A stretch of DNA of 64,000 bases from Xiphophorus maculatus (taxonomy: Eukaryota > Chordata > Actinopteri > Cyprinodontiformes > Poeciliidae). Location: NCBI RefSeq assembly GCF_002775205.1, contig NC_036447.1, positions 7,552,501-7,616,500 on the forward strand, given 5' to 3'. The translations under genes and the position numbers were made by a program. The notes beneath the pieces are model-generated. The model was not told the DNA's origin. It did not search any database and was given only the letters and a program-made list of their open reading frames with translations. Each line of letters starts with the position of its first letter. The stretch's first letter is position 1. Positions 57,486 to 64,000 of the stretch are shown piece by piece.

Positions 57486-59455
57486 ACATAGAGTAATTGT
57501 TCTATTGAAAACACATATCCACCAGATAAATGAACAGATAAATACAAAACAAAAGGATCGGCCCAAAAATGACTTAATTAAGGAGAGGATTTCCTCCTCA
57601 CACAGGTAATGTGTTGCCTGAGATAATGCAAATAAGTAATGTTTTAATAAATAACCCTAAACAAATTACAAAACAATAGCTCCCAATGAGCAGCTGACAG
57701 CAGTTAGAGGCAGTTAACATTTGTAAAATTAAACATAGCTAAAATGGACAACCTTAATAATGATAACAGTTAAAGGCGTAAACAAAACATAGCAAAATTA
57801 CTCATGAAATACTGAATGTTATTAAATTTGCCGAAAGTATATGTTAAAATATAACATTTGTAAAGAAAGCTCAGATCTGATAACAGTTACAGACGGCAAC
57901 AGAAAAGGGGGGGAGGAGCTGTCATTTACCCGTTACTATGGTAACCAGCAGAACTTAAAACACCAATAAATGTCTGAAGAAACAACCTGTTGACTAAACA
58001 AAATAAATTTAAAGAATAAATAAACAAATTTTGACAATATTTCACATCTACAATATTGTTAACTAAAACCCTGTTACACTTAGACGTAACTCAGAAGATT
58101 TCCGAAAGTTGAAGATTTTTGACCCTGGAGCTTTTTCTAGAACATTTCTGAGATTAAATCTTAAAAGATTTTATTTTCTTTCGACAATGGCCTTAATACG
58201 CCGTTGTAATTTCCTCATGTGGTTTATGACTAGACCACACCACGAAACTTTCTAAAGGTAGTTTTGTGTCTGTATCTTTTTGCACTGAGTGGCATATTAA
58301 CAAAATAATTAACCCATTTAACATCAACATTTATGTTGTTTGAATATCAGCCCAACACGTCGAAGATGATGGCACATTTTGCTGGGTGTATTTAATAATA
58401 AATCACATTTAACTTTGAATAAACATTTACTAGGTCTACTGAGGATAATATGTGTGATGAATGATCACATTCACTTTAACAAAAACATTTCTTACTGCTT
58501 TATTGTTTACAGTTTGAATTCCTGATGGCTGCAGAAAAAACAGAAACAAGCTTCTCCTCGCTGCAGAGCATTCATGTGAAACCGGGGGTAATGTGATTGA
58601 CACCCACAACCAGCAAGCTGTCAGCCTATTCAGAGGTATGCAACAAGTTGGGCTACTCTTTGGTACAATACTTGCTCGGGGCACAGTCTGTACTGTAAGA
58701 AAATGTGTTTCTCTGAAGAAAAAGCACATCTATTATCTTGCAAAATTTATACTTTGTAACTTTTCCACATTTTATCATGTTACTGTTATCAAACTTCAAT
58801 GTGTTTGTTGGGACTATTTGTTATTGCCCAACACCCTGCTTAATTGTGACAAGTGATGAATTACTCTCTTGTGTAAATGTTTTACACTTTATTTGAATTG
58901 CACAGTTATGTAATAAAGTTCTAATATTTTACAAACTTTGTACTTATTACCTAAGATGGAGTAGCTTTCAACAAACAAGCAATTTCCTCTTGGGGATCAA
59001 TAAAGTATATTCTATTCTATTCTAATATTAATCCCAGCCATGTGGCCCCTTGCGTGTGCAGTCTAAGCCCACTGAGCCACTGCTGTCTGTAAAATGGTGT
59101 CATGTGCATGGCTGAATTGGAAACGTATGATTCCTGCTTGCCTGTCGTTGTTACGGAGAAAGTGGGAGGGATTAGAGAAGGGATGAGGAAAAATTGTTCC
59201 TGGGGAATTAAGAGGGAAAATGTGGCCTTGTATTCTGCAAGTTTAAGCTCTAAAACCAAACTTTGGAGGATCAAACTTCCTGTTGACCTTCTTGTTACAT
59301 ATTTCTCCCAATCCTTTCAAAGTGGGCTATTATGTTTCTGCATATTCCTATTCATTCTGCCTTTACTGTGAGTCTTGACATGGCACTCCAGTTCTTCTGG
59401 TTTTTCATTTATTTGCTGTTGTTTTAATTTATTAATATATTGTCTTTTTTTCTAG
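57486..59455. other. Probable b3gnt2 intron, no gene recognised
   Basis: AT-rich. A short LINE tail (TTGGGGATCAATAAAGTATA with TCTAT repeats) lies at about 58,990-59,025. No supported exon. Confidence 0.45.
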
Positions 59456-59470
59456 ATTCACGGTGCACAC

Positions 59471-60673
59471 ATGCCATTGGGCCGGAAGAAAGGAAAGGCC
59501 CTTTGCATGTTGATGATGATCAACATCTTGATCTGTGTTCTGGTGGGCGTTTCGTGGAAACTTGGGCATAAAGGCGATCCGAAGGGGATTCGGATTCCAT
59601 CCAAGAGGTTCTGGGGCCGAATGTTAATGAGCAAATCCTTCTGGAACAAGGAACAGCAGCGCTTGGACGTGATTAACAACCCGCTTATAAACTCTGAACT
59701 CTTTGGAGGCTCCTTCATTGCTCTGCCGGATTGGCTTAATGATACCGGACCTCTTGACCCATGTGAAGCGGATTACCGGGTCGCAAGGCAGGTTTTGGAC
59801 TACAACATTCTACCAAAGCGGTTCCAGGACTTTCTTTTACACATGCGCTGTAGGATGTATCCGATGCTGATAAACCAGCCCCACGTCTGCGATGAAAAAC
59901 CCTTCCTTCTGCTGGTGGTCAAGTCACTGATGCCGCATTTCGACCGGCGCCAGGCCATTCGCCAGACATGGGGACACGCTGGCTTCTTAGCCAATCGGAG
60001 TGTGGTGACAGTGTTCCTGCTTGGCAGAACTTCATCTGTGGACAACTTCCCCGACCTGCAGGAGATGCTAAACCATGAGGCAAAGCTTCACAAAGACCTG
60101 CTGCAGTGGGACTACAGGGACACATTCTTCAACCTCACCCTTAAAGAAGTCCTTTTTCTAGAGTGGTTCAGCACGCACTGTCCTCACGCTCAGTATATTC
60201 TCAAGGGTGACGACGACGTCTTTGTTAACACCTTACAAATCATTGACTTCCTGGGAGGCTTGTCTGAGGGCAAAGGCAAAGATTTGTTCATAGGTGATGT
60301 TATCAAGAATGCAGGTCCCCACAGAAACAGAAAACTGAAGTATTTTATCCCTGAGAGTGTATTTGTGGGGCAGTACCCACCCTACGCTGGCGGTGGAGGC
60401 TACCTGCTCTCTGGGGATTTAGCAATACGTCTTTCCAACATTTCTCAGGAGGTGGTCTTGTATCCCATTGATGATGTCTACACTGGGATGTGTCTGGAGA
60501 AGCTGGGCCTGGTGCCTAAAAAGCACCCAGGATTTAGGACGTTTGACATTGAAGAGAAGTACAGGGACAACCCATGCATCTACAGAAGCCTGATGCTGGT
60601 TCACAGTCGAACACCACAGGAGATGCTGGAGATCTGGCCGTGGGTTACTCACCCTGAGCTGAGCTGCCAGTGA
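59471..60673 (+). CDS. b3gnt2: UDP-GlcNAc:betaGal beta-1,3-N-acetylglucosaminyltransferase 2
   Basis: A single coding exon of 400 residues (human protein 397). It is a type II Golgi membrane enzyme of glycosyltransferase family 31 that adds GlcNAc to galactose in beta-1,3 linkage and builds poly-N-acetyllactosamine chains. A short basic cytoplasmic tail precedes the membrane segment at about residues 10-29. Family motifs are RRQAIRQTWGH, RDTFFNLTLKEVLFLEW, the metal-binding DDD (247-249, GDDDVFVN), YPPYAGGGGYLLSG and IDDVYTGMCLEKLGL (about 333-347), and it ends near FRTFDIEEK and MLVHSR. Four N-glycosylation sequons (NDT, NRS, NLT, NIS) are visible. The exon begins at 59,456 after TTCTAG, 15 bases before the ATG. 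It lies next to COMMD1, as in other vertebrates. Confidence 0.96.
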   Translation: MPLGRKKGKALCMLMMINILICVLVGVSWKLGHKGDPKGIRIPSKRFWGRMLMSKSFWNKEQQRLDVINNPLINSELFGGSFIALPDWLNDTGPLDPCEADYRVARQVLDYNILPKRFQDFLLHMRCRMYPMLINQPHVCDEKPFLLLVVKSLMPHFDRRQAIRQTWGHAGFLANRSVVTVFLLGRTSSVDNFPDLQEMLNHEAKLHKDLLQWDYRDTFFNLTLKEVLFLEWFSTHCPHAQYILKGDDDVFVNTLQIIDFLGGLSEGKGKDLFIGDVIKNAGPHRNRKLKYFIPESVFVGQYPPYAGGGGYLLSGDLAIRLSNISQEVVLYPIDDVYTGMCLEKLGLVPKKHPGFRTFDIEEKYRDNPCIYRSLMLVHSRTPQEMLEIWPWVTHPELSCQ

Positions 60674-60724
60674 CCTGTTTCAACTGGTTTTAAAGTTGTC
60701 AGATAATCTGCTTCATTTTATTGA

Positions 60725-61267
60725 GTATTTTAAATATGTTTTTACATATTTGTTAAAATGGTCACTATGCACTGAAATTATGAGATAATCTGAGAAAAAA
60801 TGTTTCCTTCTCCCAGTGCTCCCAGTTCTTGATGCACAAATACACAGCTCCATCAGAAATAACCAATCACAGCCAGGAGGAGGGTCTTACTGCTGTCAAT
60901 CATCCTCATATATGAGCTGCACTCACTCTCCCCCTTTCTCTCTGCTACCACAAAGGAGCATAATTGGTTATGCTAACTATGCTAATTAGCATAGCCAAGC
61001 AGTTTTTCTGTAACTGTAAGTTATTTCTCCAATATTAGCACACTTAACAGAACGTACATGAGGATGATTGACAGCGCTAAGATACTCCTCCTGGCTCTGA
61101 TTGGTTGTTTTTGACCAGAAACTGTGCTGATGGTGATTTTAGCTTAGAGAAGAGATGGAAGAAATTGATCTTTTCACAGACTATCCGTTATGCTGTACTG
61201 TCACGACAGCTTTAACAAATATGTAAAAAAGCATATTTTTGCAAAAGATACAAAATGCAGCTTTAAA
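60725..61267 (+). mobile_element. MITE of the CTGCAGCTTTAA family
   Basis: ATAACCAATCACAGCCAGGA, GGAGGGTCTTACTGCTGTCA and the end AAAATGCAGCTTTAAAG match the copies at 9,011 and 41,496. It lies just after b3gnt2 and may form part of its 3' untranslated region. Confidence 0.65.
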
Positions 61268-62540
61268 GTAATTATACTATTTTATTGATTTAAATAGGTG
61301 TATTTCATTAAAGTACAAGAATTAAAATGTTACCGTGTGAATTATTGGTTTTGTAATGAACTGGAGGAGGTGACTGAGGAGGATGAGGTCTGAGAACATC
61401 GCTAAGAATTTCCTATCAGTTGATATAGATAATTATTGATTATTGTTTTGTTTTAAATATCTGAAATACTGCCAAACTGGTGGCATGACCCTGATACTGC
61501 AGCTGTGCAAGTTACTCAACAGGTTGTTGCTAGGTAACCAAAGAGTGAATGAGTTAGTTGATACCATCAACCTTGGTCAGCTCAGCTAAAGCATTTACTC
61601 TGCTTACATCCCCCAGAATACCATGTGGTTCAGTTGAATTATTATACGGTCTGTCTATTGATATTGATCACAGGTTTATTGTTGTTGATTTATTTCCCGG
61701 CCCTAACGAGGCCTAAATAAAACACAACCAAAAACAGTAGATAAACAGAAATAAAAGCCACTTAATCAAAACCATAAATGAAATGGATTATGAAGTCTCT
61801 GTAAGCAAAACGGCCCTTCAAAAAATATTAATAATCATAAAGGACATAATCAAGCTCACTTTAATTATCATGTGGTTAATTGATTACCTGCTTATTGCAA
61901 CAGGCTTGATAAATAGGCCTATCATGAAAACAAACACTGCTGCATAATACACTGTCCCAATAATTATTGCGATAAATGATAATATCGTTTGTAAAGTAAT
62001 ATAATGATAAAGGCCTAATGCAAGTTTGTTCTCTTAGAGACTAATAAACTTTAATTTTGTAAGGAACATGTAACACTGGAACTGGATAATATTTCAAATA
62101 ATCAAAATAAAACATCACTCAACCAAAAACAATAAATAAAATTGAAATAACACACAACCGTAACTATAAATAAAATGAATTATGATGTCTCTGTAAGCAA
62201 AATTGCCATTGAAAAACTATTATTAATTGCAGTGGAAATTATTGAGATCATTATAATTTATTATGTGATTCGCTTTTTGCGACAGTCTTGGCTGTAAATG
62301 GTATTTTTATTGAATATTGTTGTTTTTGAATTCCTAAAAACTTTAATTAAAAAAAAGACAATTATTTAATTGTTGTATTTTACTTGTTTAAACAAGTAAT
62401 TCGACTAAAAACCTCAGGAGTACACGTGTAAAATTCCTAACTTACTAGTTGTGGAGTAAAGACGTCCATCTATCACCGGATCAAATTTGCAATACTACAG
62501 CGACATCTGCTGGACGGAATAATCCCAGCAGCCGGTAAAA
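61268..62540. repeat. Intergenic, largely GACGATAAATTG-family repeat (61,760-62,310)
   Basis: ATTATTGCGATAAATGATAA and ACACTGGAACTGGATAAT-like words identify the same family as 1,400-1,692. No gene recognised. Confidence 0.5.
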
Positions 62541-62687
62541 GGAAATTCAATTATCTAGTTGATGAGGTTCACCTGCGCGGACAGGAAAGGAAAAGGAGTT
62601 TGACTGAAACGGAGAAGTTTTCTTTGACTTGGTTATTTTTTTTCTTACTCGAATATAAAGTTGAACAGTAAAGGTAAAGGTAGTAAA

Positions 62688-62888
62688 ATGCCTAAAAGGA
62701 ACAGCTTGAACTTTCCAAGCAGGCTGCTGGTGTTCCTGTTGACATTTGGGAAACTTTGTGAAGCACAGGTTTGTTAAGGAGACATTCCTCCGAAAGCGGC
62801 TGGTTCTGGTGTAACTCTTCGTGTTACTGTATTTACACGACTGTCTGTTCTCCGCAGGGGAACACAGGAGGAGTCAACAGGCTTCCAG
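62688..62888 (+). CDS. First two coding exons of an unidentified signal-peptide protein (gene continues beyond window)
   Basis: ATG at 62,688 opens a 27-residue exon (to 62,768) encoding a typical signal peptide: basic start MPKRN, hydrophobic LLVFLLTFG, then CEAQ. It has a donor GTTTGT. A second exon, 62,858-62,888, has acceptor CTCCGCAG and donor GTGAGA and adds GNTGGVNRLP. The join is in frame. No further exon was recognised up to 64,000, so the rest lies beyond the window. A secreted or membrane protein is inferred; I cannot name the family. The upstream 150 bases are richer in GC than the surroundings, in keeping with a promoter. Confidence 0.5.
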
Positions 62889-64000
62889 GTGAGAAAATCA
62901 AGTTCTTGAACAGTTAGCATTTAGTAATTAACTTATGCAGTAAAAAATAATGTGCATAATTATCTGGTGTAAAAATACAGCTTTTTTTTAAAAAAAAAAA
63001 AAATACAGTAAAGTTTCTGTTTTATTTAAAGCGGGGTTTACAGTTTTATTGTTGTAAAAATCCATTCAGACTTTTTATTTTTTTTTATAACTGATGGCAT
63101 GTGGCATAAATCTGGTAATGTGTACGTACATCAAAAAGTAAAAATCAAAACTTTTTTTTACAAAAAGTAAAAAAGTAAAATCTGAATTCTCAAAGATTTG
63201 CGCAATAAATTCGGTGTCACGTGACGTTTGATGAGGGCAATATGTCTGAACAAGCGCATTATATGACCCATAGGACATTAAATTCATACCAACTAACAGA
63301 ATCTTAGGCTCCTGAAAATATTTTTTTGTTTTATTTTTAGCTAAATTTTAAAAAATGTGAAATTACGTCTACTACAGTAGGCTGTGATGTCTTGGTTGCT
63401 TTCCATCTTAACAAAGACTTATTTATCTCAAACCATAGATCTGGTGTAAGCCTGTTGCAATTAATCTATTAATTGCATAATGAAGTGAAAGGAGCTTGAT
63501 GATTTTCATTCTGATGATTACTATTTTTTGAAGGGCAATTTTGTTTAGAGACATAATCCATTTTATTTATGGTTTTGTGTAGTTTTTATTTCCATTTTAG
63601 TTATTTTGGCTGTCATGATAGTTAAAATATCTCCCAGTTCCAGTGTTCAGTGTTCTTTACAAAATTGTAGTTTATTGGTCTTTGAGAAAGGAAGTTTTGG
63701 TATTATCAAAATTATCACTTTACTAAATAATGGCAAAGTAATTTTTTCCCAAAAGTGATTTATTTTTCTTTTCTTTCTTTGGTAAAAAAAAAAAAAAGTT
63801 GGTGATTTATTTTAAAATTTATTTTTTGCCTAAATTATTTTCTGTCAAAAGATTTATTTAGTTTTTTGCTAAATGCACTTTTGGTGACAATTATTGAATA
63901 AAACGGTCTCAAAACAACAATGTCATTGCATTTTATCATCCAGTAACAGACCTACATATGTGACAATAATATGTATTGTCACATATAAATATTATGTAAA
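62889..64000. other. Intron of the preceding gene; contains a reversed interspersed repeat
   Basis: AT-rich, with poly-A/T tracts. At about 63,470-63,960 a reversed copy of the GACGATAAATTG-family repeat is seen (CCCAGTTCCAGTGTT, ACGGTCTCAAAACAACAATG). No exon found. Confidence 0.45.

Overview
The window looks like nuclear DNA of a ray-finned (teleost) fish. It is AT-rich and has intron-bearing genes with GT/AG borders. It is full of short interspersed repeats typical of teleosts, and the neighbours COMMD1 and B3GNT2 lie together as they do in other vertebrates. The species cannot be named from this; a percomorph such as a killifish or livebearer relative is my guess.

Region 1 (1-32,460) is a young tandem gene cluster. 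Four gene models are complete in the window, one is cut by the left edge, and two are broken partial copies. All encode small secreted proteins with one fold. Genes A (6,207-7,571) and B (10,807-12,762) carry a full zinc-deaminase signature (HAE, 28 residues, PC, 3 residues, C) behind a signal peptide. They therefore look like secreted AID/APOBEC-like deaminases. Genes C (18,776-21,190) and D (24,716-27,811) share the signal-peptide exon, the core strand FVFSKV and a four-cysteine tail motif. They have lost the catalytic residues and gained a very long Arg/Lys/Gly tail encoded by a 36-bp polypurine minisatellite. The left edge (1-720) is the last exon of another D-type gene. Blocks of 0.7-3.2 kb are repeated around these genes, including an inverted two-exon piece of a B-type gene and a C-type gene cut off before its main exon.

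Region 2 (32,461-46,100) has no convincing gene. It holds several dispersed repeats, a 45-bp-arm palindrome, a run of four different tandem arrays (periods about 290, 60, 125 and 21 bp), a 1.57-kb hAT-type element with a second element nested in it, and a tRNA-derived SINE.

Region 3 (46,128-64,000) is conserved. It holds three-exon COMMD1 with a ZNF143-type promoter site, and single-coding-exon b3gnt2 with a probable upstream untranslated exon. A LINE reverse-transcriptase fragment lies on the minus strand between those two b3gnt2 exons. The first two coding exons of an unidentified signal-peptide protein lie near the right edge.

The unusual system is the cluster in region 1: secreted deaminase-like enzymes next to catalytically dead paralogs with expanding cationic tails. 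A role in extracellular nucleic-acid binding or microbe defence is plausible but is only inference. All gene models were read by eye; exon frames were checked for A, B, C, D and COMMD1 by summing exon lengths.
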